Part shown: positions 1 to 12,392 of the stretch, piece by piece | Position numbering within the stretch: position 1 is the stretch's first letter | Layout of the letters: the number at the start of each line of letters is the position of its first letter | Origin: Epiperipatus broadwayi | Lineage: Eukaryota; Onychophora; Udeonychophora; Euonychophora; Peripatidae | Assembly: GCA_028023455.1 (NCBI GenBank) | Contig: JAQFVV010012507.1 | Location: 3,572,901-3,636,900, forward strand | Length of the DNA: 64,000 bases | Reading direction: 5' to 3' | Translations under genes and position numbers: made by a program | The notes under the pieces: generated by a model | The model's database searches: none | What the model saw: only the letters and a program-made list of their open reading frames with translations | Told to the model about the DNA's origin: nothing

Positions 1-3000
1 TTACCAGCCAGCTGGGACTTTTCCTTGATGAGTTTCCTGATTTTCACGATTATTACTATTGGAGACAATTAAATACTGACTGAGATTTTCTAAGTTGTTA
101 CGTTGACATTATTTCACAGGCAGATCTTGCTGTTTTCATCGGACTTTTTAGGCTGTGGAGAGGTGTGAATTCCCAAAATCTTCTCAACACTGCATTTTAT
201 TTCTTAACTGACTCAATTAATTTCTGAACAGCACTACTCAATTACTTTGTGAAATGCACTCACTCAACTAATTTGTGAACTGAACTATTGTCCGATAAAA
301 GTCTATTTATACCTGTGACCTGTTGTCTTTCTATCTCTGGCAAAGATCTGTTGTCGAAATTCCAGTGATAATCATTTGATAAACATGTTTTGAAAGATTG
401 CTTAATTAGTAATAGCCATGCAAAAACATATTGTTTTATATTAATATCTAATAGCCATTGCCATGTTTTTAATGATAATCTTCTTTAACTTTCATTTATT
501 TATAATAACATGTATTCTATTGTTGACAATCACACATATATACGCACATATATTAGTTTTAACATTATTTTTTTCTTTAATTAAACTTGAATGAAAAGAG
601 ATTTGTATGTTTTAACTTTTTAAATTATATTTTTACGAATACTAATAAAAAAAACTCTTTATTTTCTTTTGTAAACCTTTAGTTTCATTTCTCAAACCAA
701 GACTCCCCCTCCCCCCTTTTGATTAATCAATTGTAGCTTTTTATTTCAAAACTAATGCTAGAAAACTATTTGATTCTTATCTTTTTCGAAAACAAACTGC
801 AATAAACTCTTCAACGTTTAATTTTATGTTTTTCTTTAACGAAATATTATTTTAATAATATAATTTTAGATAAAATTATATGTGCCTATATCAATATAGG
901 TACAATATATATATATATTGAAGCTGTGCATATATCATATATATATATATATATATATATATTGAAGCAGTCGGATCTAAGTTCGATCCTAGCTTCATGA
1001 TCTTTCACATGTAGCCAACTTCAAACCCTTGTACTAACTTTGAATTTCCGATGCAATGGGGCTTTATGCGTTCAGTCCACGCTAGTTTCCTTAAAGAAAA
1101 ACTATTATAAATGTGTGTTAAAATTAATTCATTTGAGATTTAAACTAATCATTTCTATTAATAAATTCATGTTAGAATTATTCATGAATTTATATATATT
1201 ATAACTGCATGGATTGTGCGTATATATATTTATAAATGTTTAAATATATATAATTGTTCGAAAGTTTCATTGCGTCGGGAATGTTTATTTTACTTTTAAA
1301 TAATATGTTAAATTTTTAGTGATTAATAGCTACATTCTTTCGATAAGCTTTCAGATTTTCTCTTTCCAAAACAATGGTTAAAGTTTTTATTAATTAGAAA
1401 TAGATAAGTCTTTAAAATGTTAGGACGGTCCTAATTAAAATCATTTTCTGATATTAAAAATTCATTTTCTAATTAGAAAATGAATTCAAGTTAATGAGTT
1501 TGAAAGCCTTATCAAAGGAATGTATCTAACAACAACTAGTAAATTTTTTGAAGATTGATTTAGCCTAAAAGCATCAGATACAGTATAAAGAGCCCAGGAA
1601 AAGTTTCCAAGCAGCTATTATTCCTCATTAAGAGAAGCCATATATATTTCATTAGAGAAGAAGCCGCCCAGTTAAATTATGAAGTAAAATAGTCTTTCTA
1701 CCATGGTGGGGGGGCTTAACTTCAAGAGTCTGACTACGGTTCCTTAAGTCCCCTGAAAATCTTTAATGTGGCTGCAATATAAAAATATATATATACCAAT
1801 CGTAAGCTGCCAAAACCTTAGAGAAATCCATCAAAATGCTATTCATCTAATTTTCAAAATGCGCGCATACGTTTCATCCAACTGGACTCTGCCTTGTGGA
1901 AACTCAGAAGTCAACCATGAAGAAATGGTAATATATTTCCTTTTGAACCTGGCCAGTTCTGAACTTTAAGTTAAAACATCTTTAAGCTATCTACTGTAAA
2001 ATTGTCTTTTTGTTAATGTTATTTTAAATTATGTAGTAAGTCTCTATCTTAATCTCTAGTCTTTAAATTTAATATTTAACTTTCTCTTTTCTTACGATGG
2101 CGGTTCATTTATTATATTATATATATATTTATTGTGTGATTTATTAATGTTGTTTATTTTTTTTTATTATATGCCAATAATAACTTCAACTCGATAATAA
2201 TTTCCTTCGTTGCATTTTCCTTGTTAAATAATATTATATTTATTTTTACAGTAATTCTTACCCACTAGAACTATTTTGATACAGTTCTATTAATTATCGA
2301 GTTGAATGATTTGTACAATTTTTGCTATTTTATTAATGGCTAATAACAACAAATTATTAGCTCAAATTTAACCTATGCTCCCGGCCACTTTACTGAATTT
2401 ATAATAGTTATTTATTCACATTAATTTATTGTTTCACAAAAAGGTTGATAAAGGAATTAAATGAATATATATATTCTAATTCAAATTTTATACTTTCTAG
2501 TAATATTCAGGAAGGGCATGGGATTTAGGGCATAATTAATATAATTTCTAATTGCATTAAATACTTTTTGATTAAGGCATGTTTGACTTTAATTTAACTT
2601 GATCAGGTCATCACGTAGAGCACTCTTTATATAAATTGGGTTTTATTATTTAAATACGATGTTTACCAAGTCATCATTTTCCGAACGTTGCTGACGCGAG
2701 CCATCTCCTGTTTCAGAGGCTTGTCCTCGGTGATATTTCTATTAGTTTAATTATCTAGGAAGAAAGCACTTCCTCCACTTGCTCGTTTTATATTTGGAAC
2801 ACCAAAGGTTCGAGGCTACGACCCGACCTGGTTTTCCCTGTGTTCTATGGATCCTTCATATAGGGCATCGAAGACTTGTCAAATACAAGCAGCCCTGCTA
2901 TTTTCTCAAATCACAGATAAGCCATTATTTTTCATATTTATTCTTAGCTCATAAGTCGTCAGTACCGTTTATTTTTCAGTTCCAGTAAAGCCCGCTCTCA

Positions 3001-3730
3001 TGCTCGTAAATCGTGATGATTTGATTTTATTAAAGTCGAACAAATTCATGTTTATTTATAATTAAATAAGTTTTCTATTAAATATTAAAGTTATGCCCTA
3101 AATACGTATCTTGCTCTTTGTGAATTGATTTGCGAATGTGAAAATAAATCTCACATTCTTTCCTTTAGAATCAGAATAATAATTTCAGTCATAGCCAAAT
3201 ACCTTTATCTACCTTTATTTTCTTGTCGGGGGCATAGACATATATTTATCATATAATATTGCGTAATAGTATTGGCATATAATAAGGACTGCCATTCTTG
3301 TTGTAAATATAAATTCTGTTTAAAGACTAGAGGTAATCTATATAATCACAATCTAAAAGTTGAACAAAATTATAATTATTATTAAATATTTTATTAACAC
3401 ATTTGGGTTTTTTTTTTAAGCTTTCTTTCTTATTCAAATTATTTTAATATTAATGCTCACTGTCTGTATTGGCAACCCGAACATATATATATGAGTTGAC
3501 TTATAAAGATTGTTAGTTATTTTATTATACTTTATTAGAGTTAGATCAGGAGTCTCATTAATCATCATCATCCGTTGAGCTAGTTCCTTGGCGCATAGTC
3601 ATGTACCGTCGATATATGTCATCCATTGATATGATCTGAGCTCGTGAGTTGGGTTTGAATTCAGTTTGAACCACCTGAGTTTGAATCCGACTTTGAGTTT
3701 GGGTTTGTTGATGTGTTGGCTTCTTTTTGA
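1..3730. other. AT-rich region without recognisable gene
   Basis: No open reading frame here looks like a known protein; the two short ones (1766-1969 and 2779-2988) have no recognisable motif. A short (AT)n tract at about 903-962 is interrupted by a partial repeat of its own flank, the string ATTGAAGC occurring after each AT run. The stretch 2690-2880 is less AT-rich than its surroundings and contains a GGTTCGAGGC-like string that could be the relic of a tRNA-derived repeat, but no full tRNA fold was found. Confidence 0.5.
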
Positions 3731-3735
3731 CCGGT

Positions 3736-3738
<3 letters not shown>

Positions 3739-3774
<36 letters not shown>
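3739..3774. repeat. (AT)n microsatellite
   Basis: Uninterrupted AT dinucleotide run directly preceded by CCGGTACA. Similar GTACA or GTTACA strings precede AT runs near 899, 6310 and 29313. Confidence 0.95.
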
Positions 3775-3776
<2 letters not shown>

Positions 3777-3786
3777 TGGCTTCACC

Positions 3787-3831
3787 ATTCACTGTGGACT
3801 AACTAAGACCCTAAGTCCAACCACAGTGAAT
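3787..3831. repeat. short perfect inverted repeat (hairpin)
   Basis: ATTCACTGTGG (3787-3797) is followed after 23 bases by its exact reverse complement CCACAGTGAAT (3821-3831). Function unknown; could be the terminus of a small mobile element or a chance palindrome next to the microsatellite. Confidence 0.7.
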
Positions 3832-3834
3832 GTA

Positions 3835-6452
3835 TGTTTCTTTTTCAAATTAAATTTATCGTTTTCTCAAATAGTTGCCTAAATTAAAAGATTTAATAAA
3901 ATAAAATATAGAAAGTTAAAATTATAATTGCAATTATTTTTAAAATATATTTGGTAGAATTCGATGAAAATTTTCTTAATTAAATAGAATCCATTAAGAA
4001 AAGGAATTTAATTAGTAAAACATTTTTCTGAATTAGATAAAAATAGATAACAGGAAAAATTTGAAACAACGGGCATGATTCACTATTTATTAGCAGATTA
4101 AAAACATAATGGAAAAAGGGTATAAATAAAGAACTTTTCTTTTGTTCTGGGTATTATGCTTGCTGGTAACCTGTGCTGAAGGTCAGAGAGAAATCTTAAG
4201 AATTTTGTTGGAAGAAATTTTGCTGAAAGATTGGACAATATAGCGAACTCTTGCTTGCTGTACTTACTTCAAGCTGCACTCTATTCTTTCAGCATATAAA
4301 TAAAAGAATCCAGAAATGTGTTGCTCTGCAAAAATGCAGGGGTAACTTTTTTGCCTTTGCTCTCCATGAGCTGTTCCTGATGCAGGAGTCATAATCATGT
4401 AAGCCAGCCAGAGAACAAAAGTATCTGTCCTGTATCTGTGAAAATCTGCCCTCAAAAACATGGAAAAACAAATTTGAAGAACCGAGAAGACGTGCAGGGA
4501 AACATCAAATGAACTCATTTTGGCCCACCCATCGAGTTATCGGTAACGTTACCATAAATTCACATAAAAAATCTCTTTGTAATTTACAAATACACTCTAG
4601 AGTTATGTTTTTTTTATATATGTTCTTTTTTAAATCTAGGTATTCATATCTTGTAAAATGGTATTTCATTAATTGCTTTCTTTTTTTTTATATTGTAATG
4701 GGTGGGATTATTATATATATATAATGGCGGTGATAGCTTTTATAAATTTAATTGAAAATTACTTCATTTAGCTTTCCGTCATTATACTCCAGTAATTAAG
4801 GTATTTATTTTATATAGATATTTTGGAAAGAAAAGGAAGCAAATCATAGAAAGTGCAAACAACTCTATTTTTAAAATCAAGATTTAATTGCTAAATATTT
4901 TATTAGAAAACTTTCAATATTTTAATTTGATATATATATAAAAGAAAGATCCTTATCAAATGCCTGTATATTTTAGTCAATGAAGGGTTATTAAGTTAAA
5001 ATTATATTTTAAAGAGCGTGAAATAAAACGTTTGCATTTATATTTTAGTAATAAGAGAGAGTACATTTTAACAATATGTATATGTATTAAAAATTGTTAA
5101 ATCGCATTTGCTCTGTGGTATGTTGGTTAAACTTCAACTAAATCAATAAAATATCCACCCTCTTGTTTAGTGATCTGAATTTTATGAAAAGGGAAGTTAC
5201 TATTTTCTGCGGATTTTTCGGTGATAGTTGAGCATTCGTAATATATATATGTTTTTGCAGAGGGTTTCTTTTTAAATTTAAAGGTCGTTGACCATATTTA
5301 TATGATATCGTGCCTCGGGTGATCTACTGGGCCGCTCAGCATAAATTACAGTGCTTCTTTTGCCAAGTTTGCTTAGGTTAACATACCTACATTTGGACCT
5401 TCTGAAAAATAAATAAATTGTTCGGGATCTCATGTTGATCTCAGTTCCTGAAATGTATGTAACTGGACATAAGCAACAAAAACTCCAATCCTGAATCCGG
5501 GTCACACATTTAGCAAATGGATTCCATTTTCTCTCTAACCTAGTTTAGAGACGGAGAGCTATCTGGTCTTGTGGTAACCTCTTGGTAACTGTTATGTCTC
5601 GAGCCTCACAGCCCACTATATGCTATCGCCTGTGTTCATGGTCTTATATATTTATATTTATTAGGAAATCTTTCTCAAAATATCATCAAAATGTTTCAAT
5701 TATAGCTGGAAATTCCTGCTGGGATCACTTTATCATTCTTCTTAAATCATAAGTAGGGTGGTGATTTAAACCTATCCAAAGTGTTTAGTTGAGTTTGACC
5801 ACCTATTTATTTCTATGTTCTCCAACCACAGAGTTAATGAATCATCTCTCTCTCTCTTGATTTCTTTTACGTAACACTTCCATTGGCTGGAATATTTTAA
5901 AGAAAGAAATGATAATGTAAAATTTTGTCTGTTCTTATCATTACGATCAATGGATTTTTCAAATATGTCTATCCGGTTGCAGTGAAAATAGCCTGTGACA
6001 CTATTAATAAAACATTGTATGAATTCTTTTAATGTAAATAATAAAAGTTTGTGTTATCTTTCATTCACTATAAATAAAACCACTTAGTATTGTTTTCTTT
6101 TGTAATATACGTATGTACATCTGATCATTATAAATGTAAAAATTTCTTTTCATGGTCTCTTCTCTCCCTGACCCCCGGGCATACATTAAGATTAAATTCT
6201 AGTGAGGTTTGGGGAGTAAGTCACTTAGTAGCAATCTAGAGGAGTAGGTGAGGTTCGAACCCCCTTTATGTGCATCTCTAGGTTAGGTTAAAGCAGCTCT
6301 ACTTTTCTTACCGTTACAATATATATATATAAAGTTTAAATGACTTTTAACTTTCAATTTTTTATTTCTTAAAAAAGTTTTTATATGCGAACTTTTCTTT
6401 TTAATGTCTAAATATTTAAAATAAATAATGTAATGGTGTGTGTGCCTGTTAA

Positions 6453-6507
<55 letters not shown>

Positions 6508-7080
6508 ATGTACATATATTGAATATAAAATAAAATAATAAAAATAGCATAATAATAACAATATTTAGTAATAAGCAAAACCTTTAATTGCTAATACCTT
6601 ATTTGATATTTGAGGAGAAAGAGAGAAGGTTAAAAAATGAAAAATGTCAATATTTATTAATAAATTTGGTTGTATATCACCGATTTTTGTGTTCCTCCAT
6701 TTGGAAGCACTGTTAATTAGTTTTTAAGCACATACTATGGTCAAGTATATGTATATATGACATATTGATTATAACACATGAATTTCCTTGACAATAATCT
6801 CATAAAAAACTGTCTTTTAAAGCATACTGATTATGGATACAAATTTTCTTCAATTAGCTTGGTTACTATTTTCAAAATTATTGTTAAAATGATAGTAAAT
6901 TTATACTATAGATATAAACTAGTTGTTGCTTGAATATATTCATAGGCAGTTATGACTTTGAATCCAAAAAGCTTTTTCATGCTTTTTCTATTCTCTGATA
7001 TTTACTTTCCCATAATGAATTGAGTCATGAGGCACTGTAGATACTATAATCATCACTTCTTATAGGATCAGCCTTGGATG
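3835..7080. other. AT-rich region without recognisable gene
   Basis: No recognisable coding sequence. Segments with more balanced base use at about 5280-5640 and 6150-6310 contain tRNA B-box-like strings (GGTTCGAACCCC near 6253), which suggests decayed tRNA-derived short repeats, but I could not fold a complete tRNA or define ends. The second of these is followed by GTTACA and an AT run, like other AT tracts in the window. Confidence 0.4.
6456..6505. repeat. (AT)n microsatellite
   Basis: About 50 bases of alternating A and T. Confidence 0.95.
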
Positions 7081-7154
7081 TGAGTCTTTAGTCTTTCTTT
7101 TATTCAGATGTGCTTGGATTCCTGGGGCCTCTAGCTCTTTGAACAGAGCAATCA

Positions 7155-7462
7155 GCATTTCTTTTTAAATTTTTCCACAATAAAGTATTTGAGATGAGTT
7201 GGCAACACCAATTCAAAAAAAAGTCCACAAATCTATGTCTTCTCTTATTTCTATTACTATAACCAAATTTATTTACAGTACTTTCATCTTTCAATTGTTT
7301 ACCAATTCTAGCATTAAAGCATTCTATAACAATTTTAAAATGTTGTTTGGTCTGATCAAAATCCTTTTTTACATTCATATAAAAATAAATCCTCTACTAT
7401 TTCATTACTATAAAAACTTGTTGAGACATAAACCTCAATTATCTACATTTGGTATCTGCTAT
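7155..7462 (-). pseudogene. RTE-type LINE endonuclease fragment, 3' part (interrupted by LTR element)
   Basis: Read on the minus strand, this piece continues the apurinic-like endonuclease domain that begins at about 15290 and is split by the LTR retrotransposon. Visible family landmarks are IIEVYVPTS, then EDFYMNV, then ECFNARIG (a worn version of the GDFNAKIG metal-site motif), FGYSNRNKRRHRFVDF and ISNTLLWKNLKRN. These match in order the RTE endonuclease also present at 18.9 kb and 34.3 kb. The homology stops abruptly near 7155, where the next expected motif (KWTW) is absent and unrelated sequence follows, so the copy lost everything after the middle of the endonuclease. Several stops and frame changes show it is dead. 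The longest open part is 7100-7378. Confidence 0.85.
7459..7462. repeat. target-site duplication CTAT (left)
   Basis: CTAT immediately precedes the TGTAC end of the left LTR; the same four bases follow the right LTR at 14865-14868. Four-base duplications are usual for Ty3-type integrases. Confidence 0.8.
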
Positions 7463-9959
7463 TGTACCAGTATAAATCCACCACGCTTACTCATACACAG
7501 TACCCGGGTTCAAACCCAGTCCACGTTTAAGAATAAATTCCAAAATGCCAACGAAATTCAAACCCAAACCCCAGCATGACCAACCGATGATGACTTTATA
7601 ACAGCATGGGGTTATCCCTTTACTAGCTCAACTCAGAACACAGACTAAATTACTTACAGTTTTATATATAGATCTATTATACTCTGGATATCGGTACGGT
7701 CATTAATGTAATGTATATATTTAAGTTGTCAATACAGACAGTAGGTGACTAAATAGACTTCGAGAGTAATGAGGTGGAAGACACAAAATTAGAGTAAATA
7801 AATTGTTTAATAACAAATAGAGAGCATAAAAATATAGTATTCAAAAGTACGGTAAGATTTCCATAAATATTCTATTATAATTAGCTACTAGTCTTTAGTA
7901 ATCATTTTACCTGGTAAACAAACTCATACCAATATTTGTGTAGTGAAATGATTGACGGGTGGCTAAGGGAATCAGAGCATTTGAGCATTGAAAATATTTA
8001 TCTACGATTTTTATTAAGTTATTTTATTCGAATAGATTCGAACCGTTGCGTGTACGAATAGTTGGAGGGTGGTTTCATATAACTATGAGATCTAAGATTG
8101 ATGTACTAATGGTTGCCTAGATTGAAGAGCCCTACAGTAATCACTTGCGGTGCATCAAAGGAATACCGGGCGGCTTGTACTTTGACAAGGCTTAATGCCC
8201 CCAAGTAGTTCCGGGACACTACAACCAGCCGGGATCATTTCGAAACCCGGTGATCCAAGAGATAACCTGAGAAAGAATTGCTTTCTTCCCCATATGGTAG
8301 TATGGCGAGACGCTAACTTCGGCAAAGGGAAGGCATTGCCACAGTCATCGAGGACGAGTGCTTGAAGTGGATTTGAAAAGGAATTTTACCAAACCTGAGT
8401 AATCAATTCGTCTATTTCTACGCAACAGGCTGATATAACTATTCCAATAAAACAGGGCGGAATCAAACTTACCGTGAAAGCAATAATTAATGAAGTTTAC
8501 TCTGAAACCCCTAACTCCCCCAGATCGTTCAGGCGGTAGCGATTATAACAAATTATACACTGAGAACTATTTCTCATTTCATGTAGGAAACTAAGATAAT
8601 AAACTTAAAACCCTTTACATTTTTAAGATTGAAGTATCGGTTACAATAGTATGACAACTAAAAAAAAAACATAATAAAGTGATTTAATATCTGCCAACTC
8701 AATATATGAAATAATCTTTACTTTAACAACAAACTTCCTTTTAAAATAACTATAATCAATATTATAAACTAGCTTTAAACAGAGTTGGGAAATATTTCTA
8801 TTGGCATCGTTTGTTTATAGCATAAGTAAATAGGAAAAAAATATAAATGTCTTCATTTGAATTATTATTAGTAGATACAATATTTACAAACTATTTTCTA
8901 AAGACTAGAGCAGAGGAAAAGGAGAAAAGAAAATTTACTGTCAGGTTTGAAACAGTAGCGTTATAAACGAAACAAAAAACTTACATGTGATTCATTTGAT
9001 TGACAGATTAACTTATAACATTAAGCTCGGGAGAAAGTTAAAAGTTCATGTAACACAGTTACCCTTCCTTCTTCATCTGGCTTGGCTTCTCACGATGGTA
9101 TTTCTGACGAACGTAGGCGCGCATTTGAAATCTACTTGGAAGGCATAGTCAATTTGGAGATTGGAAGCTGGAAATTGTGAAGCACATAAAACATGATCAG
9201 TCAGCGGTACAAAGATTCAAATTGGCGGGACAGAGATCAGCTCCTGGCACTTAGCCCATCGACATTACGGTTTATTGGTGGACTTCTTAACAAAAGTTGG
9301 AGAGATTTCTCTAGCAACTGCTTTGCTGTTTTTGAGGCGATCTACTCCCAGCCACGTCAAAAGTTAGAATGTTAGTTTTCTCTACGATGGCCACGGTTGA
9401 CCTTTCTGTCTGGTTTTTGTTTTAGGCTCCGCCTACTTTTCTCTAGCCTTCAGCAATCCAGCTTGACCATACAATATCAATTATCCATTTCCATTGTTCC
9501 GTTTTCAGCTATCTTTAACTTTAATACACAATTTTAAATTGACAAAGTAATTACAAATATAAATTCCTTATCTAATTTCGAATACAACTCAATTACTCTA
9601 TACATTTGTACAATACAGATTTTAATTAAAACCACTGATCAAAGGAATGTGACTTTTGATCAGTATTTTTAAACGACTTTGTATAATTCTAAAAGGCTAA
9701 AATTTAAGCAAATACACCCGCAATGAAACTTTTAAATTAAGCTGATATAAATTCACAAACCACGCACACACGAATATTATTTCATGATTTGTGACATTTA
9801 TGCATGGAATCTTTACATATTTATTTACAAAACATAAAATATACATAGCTCAATTTTTGTGTCTTGAAATGGAAAAATCCCATTGCGGGCGAATAGTAGT
9901 TCGAATTACCGTACTTAAACACATGAAACTAAGATCGGTTCTTCGATCTGTCTGTTTCA
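7463..9959 (-). repeat. 3' LTR of gag-only retrotransposon
   Basis: Downstream LTR when read on the minus strand, beginning TGAAAC at 9959 and ending GTACA at 7463. It differs from the other LTR at about 30 single positions by my eye count, mostly C/T or A/G changes, plus one 25-bp segment near 8070-8095 that is absent from the other copy. A 60-codon ORF (9193-9375, plus) is present in both LTRs but resembles nothing known and is probably incidental. The LTR is far longer than the few hundred bases usual in animal Ty3 elements. Confidence 0.9.
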
Positions 9960-9971
9960 TTTCTTCTCACT
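9960..9971 (-). other. polypurine tract next to 3' LTR
   Basis: On the minus strand the sequence AGTGAGAAGAAA ends exactly at the start of the LTR (TGAAAC). This is where plus-strand DNA synthesis of an LTR retrotransposon is primed. Confidence 0.7.
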
Positions 9972-10175
9972 TTAAAAAAAATAACAAAAAAAAATGTTTA
10001 TACATAATTCACTGGTTAACATTTCTTACAGAATTGATCGACTTTGGAGAACAGTCTGGGTGAGGGTTCGAACCTAACATTTATCAAATTTGGGTGTATT
10101 AATCCGTTGTTCTTTTACTCATCATCATAGACATTTCACAGTGGTCGTTTACCGGGTTATCATTTATTGTAGTTT

Positions 10176-11234
10176 CTACTTTCTCCCTGGGTCGGGAGGT
10201 ATATAAGGTTTTAACGGCCTGGTATTGTAACTACACTGCTCCCATTCCCTTTTTGTTGGATACAAGTCCCCATAGTCAATCTGGTTTAGCAGTTCCACAG
10301 TTTTTTCGAACGACATAGGGCAGATCCCCAGCATTATCCTTTGCACCCACGGTGGTAGGTTATGCACGACGATATGGGTAATGTGCTGCTCCATGTAGCC
10401 AAAAGCGGTGAGAGATTTAAATATCATCGCTTGGTGCGTGAAGAAGGCTGCAAAACTCTGTCTGCCACTCTCATCATATTTCAAATTCGAGAACTTGTGT
10501 AAAAGTCCCTCCTGCTTCTCCACACTCCAATACCTTTTCAAAATAGCTTCTTCATAGCCTCGTACAGTACTCGGTGGTTGTTTTAATAATTTCCACCACG
10601 CCTTCGCAGCTTCCCTCAGATAATGGCTGGCTACCGTTATTCTCTCCCTTTCGGTCATCGGGTGGAAGCACAGAAATTCTTTGATGCTGTCCAGATGCAC
10701 GGCTGGATTTTCCCCGGGGTCGCCTCTGAATGTCTGAATCTGGATAGATGATCCGAAGTGAGGGATGTTAATCATCCTTATTGGTGGGTGCACTGCCTGC
10801 TCTCTTTTTATCCCTTTTCCTTTGTTACTAGTTCCCATTGCCGCTATTAGGTTTTCACTTTGGCCCTGCGCATCAGTTTGCCTTTCCAACTCAACATTTC
10901 CAATGTCTAGGTCCTGGCCTGTCTTTTCTTCGATGGCTACTTCGCTCTGGGTTTCTAATTCCATCGGGATGGTTTGGTCCTCTTCTCCCTTCCTTGCACT
11001 GGTATTAGCTTTATCTTCCCTACCTGTTTTACCATCCGTCCCCATACGCCATTCTTCATCCCTTAACATACGCTCCATCATCGCCATCATAATCTTCCTG
11101 TCCTCTCTTATCTCCTCAAGGATCGCGTCAAACTTCGCATCACAATCGTGCTCCCTCTGTTTGGTTTTCCTATCTAATCGACCAAAACTTTTTTTTTTTA
11201 TCGGGAAATTTCTTGAACACAATTTCGTGATCAC
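10176..11234 (-). CDS. gag: Ty3-type retrotransposon Gag (capsid-like) protein
   Basis: A 352-residue ORF in the interior of the LTR element. The first third is charged and coiled-coil-like (around residues 35-65: ILEEIREDRKIMMAMMERML), followed by a low-complexity acidic and glutamine-rich linker. The last half has the capsid signature of Ty3-type Gag: FRGDPGENPAVHLDSIKEFL, then EAAKAWWKLLKQ, then a region rich in aromatic and hydrophobic residues. It would form the particle shell that packages element RNA in the cytoplasm. No CCHC zinc knuckle is visible at the C terminus and the ORF ends without overlap into a pol frame. The annotated start is probably not the original: an upstream Met at 11298-11296 opens a better N terminus in another frame that meets this one in an 11-base A run at about 11191-11201, so a one-base slip there, natural or mutational, appears to split the gene. 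Gag identity is fairly secure; activity is unknown. Confidence 0.8.
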   Translation of the reverse strand: MITKLCSRNFPIKKKSFGRLDRKTKQREHDCDAKFDAILEEIREDRKIMMAMMERMLRDEEWRMGTDGKTGREDKANTSARKGEEDQTIPMELETQSEVAIEEKTGQDLDIGNVELERQTDAQGQSENLIAAMGTSNKGKGIKREQAVHPPIRMINIPHFGSSIQIQTFRGDPGENPAVHLDSIKEFLCFHPMTERERITVASHYLREAAKAWWKLLKQPPSTVRGYEEAILKRYWSVEKQEGLLHKFSNLKYDESGRQSFAAFFTHQAMIFKSLTAFGYMEQHITHIVVHNLPPWVQRIMLGICPMSFEKTVELLNQIDYGDLYPTKREWEQCSYNTRPLKPYIPPDPGRK

Positions 11235-11299
11235 TGGATGTGTCAGATGTCTCTGCGCCAGTTGCGGATGAATTATTGTTTCCTTCTATTTCTGCCATT

Positions 11300-12392
11300 T
11301 TCTCTTTGTTTTTATTTATAAGTGTCTTCAGCATAAGAGTTAGTTTTGTAAAATAATTTGATTTGTATATATAACATAAAGATACTGATCCCTGATCCTA
11401 TTGCCAAATCCTTCCCCGCTGCTGATACTGTTTGTGTGGCTTCCTTCCTTTCTCTTTTTTTCACCTACGTTCCGACTGGTTTCTGTTATCTAAACTTTTC
11501 ACTGTTAATATTTTTTTCTTTTTTCTTTTTTTTTTTTTTTTAGGTATATACAAAATGACATGCTTAAATCATTACTAAAAGAATAAAGGGAAAAAACTTT
11601 ATTTCACCCAGTTCACACTGTTGTCCTCAGTCCTATAATATAAACATATTAATAATGGGTATATAACACAATATTATTTTTGTACTACTGTCAGTAATTC
11701 TCTCTATATATATATGCCACCATTCTCTCTTTTGAACCCAACAAAACTCACCACTGCTGTATGGACACACATATTTGCTGACAAATTTATTTGAAAGGTG
11801 CCAGCCAGCAACATGTGACCAATAGATACTTTAATCCACTGATCCCCAAATATATACTTTTTACATGACCTAATAATCATTTGATTCAAGATTAATGCTT
11901 TATATAGGGGACGATTAATATTAACTCTGACTCTGATAAGATTTTTATATTACACTATATATATATGTATGTGTTTTTATTTTTAAGACCTGGAATTAAT
12001 TCTACTTCTTTACTTTTTTTCTTGAAAAATTTCAAACAACAAGAATGAACTCGCAAAAAAAATTATGGAATAACACTCGTTTATTTTAATTAAATAAACG
12101 CACCAAATCGCTTCCGCTCTCTTTTCAAAAAATCTCACTCTGTTTCTTAACGATATGTGGAAGTAGACTGTTTACTGAAACTTGGTGTAAGGAAAAACAA
12201 ATTTTATATCCTTGCTTTACTCAACTATCGTTTTAACTTGCGCATTTTAATACGCCAAATACATATCAATATTATGACAAACAAAAAAAATCGAATATTT
12301 TTATAATTTAACTGTTTACTCTCGTTCACTCTGCAGGGTGTGGGAGATTTCTTCAGCGGAGCACCACGGAGAGCATCCAAAAATTTACTAAC
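11300..12392 (-). other. long 5' leader of the LTR element
   Basis: About 1.1 kb between the upstream LTR and gag. No supported ORF, several T/A-rich tracts and one short (TA)n run at about 11704. Presumably untranslated leader and packaging region, by position only. Confidence 0.5.
12368..12379 (-). other. possible primer-binding site
   Basis: Thirteen bases inside the upstream LTR, the minus strand reads TGGATGCTCTCC, which would pair with a tRNA ending GGAGAGCATCCA. The TGG start fits a tRNA-primed site, but the offset from the LTR is larger than usual and I could not identify the tRNA. A second TGG-starting string (TGGTGCTCCGC) lies just beyond. Confidence 0.3.

Noticed and set aside
3558-3788. 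76-residue minus ORF ending in STDDDD
   Set aside because: Its first part is translated (AT)n and the rest is low-complexity Gln/Thr with no family resemblance.
6283-6561. 92-residue minus ORF rich in Tyr-Ile
   Set aside because: Translation of an (AT)n microsatellite and its flanks.
9193-9375. 60-residue ORF conserved in both LTRs (also 14098-14280)
   Set aside because: Conservation follows from the LTR pair being recent; no known motif and plus orientation, opposite to gag.
10765-11271. 168-residue plus ORF rich in Leu, Ser and Phe
   Set aside because: Antisense shadow of gag.
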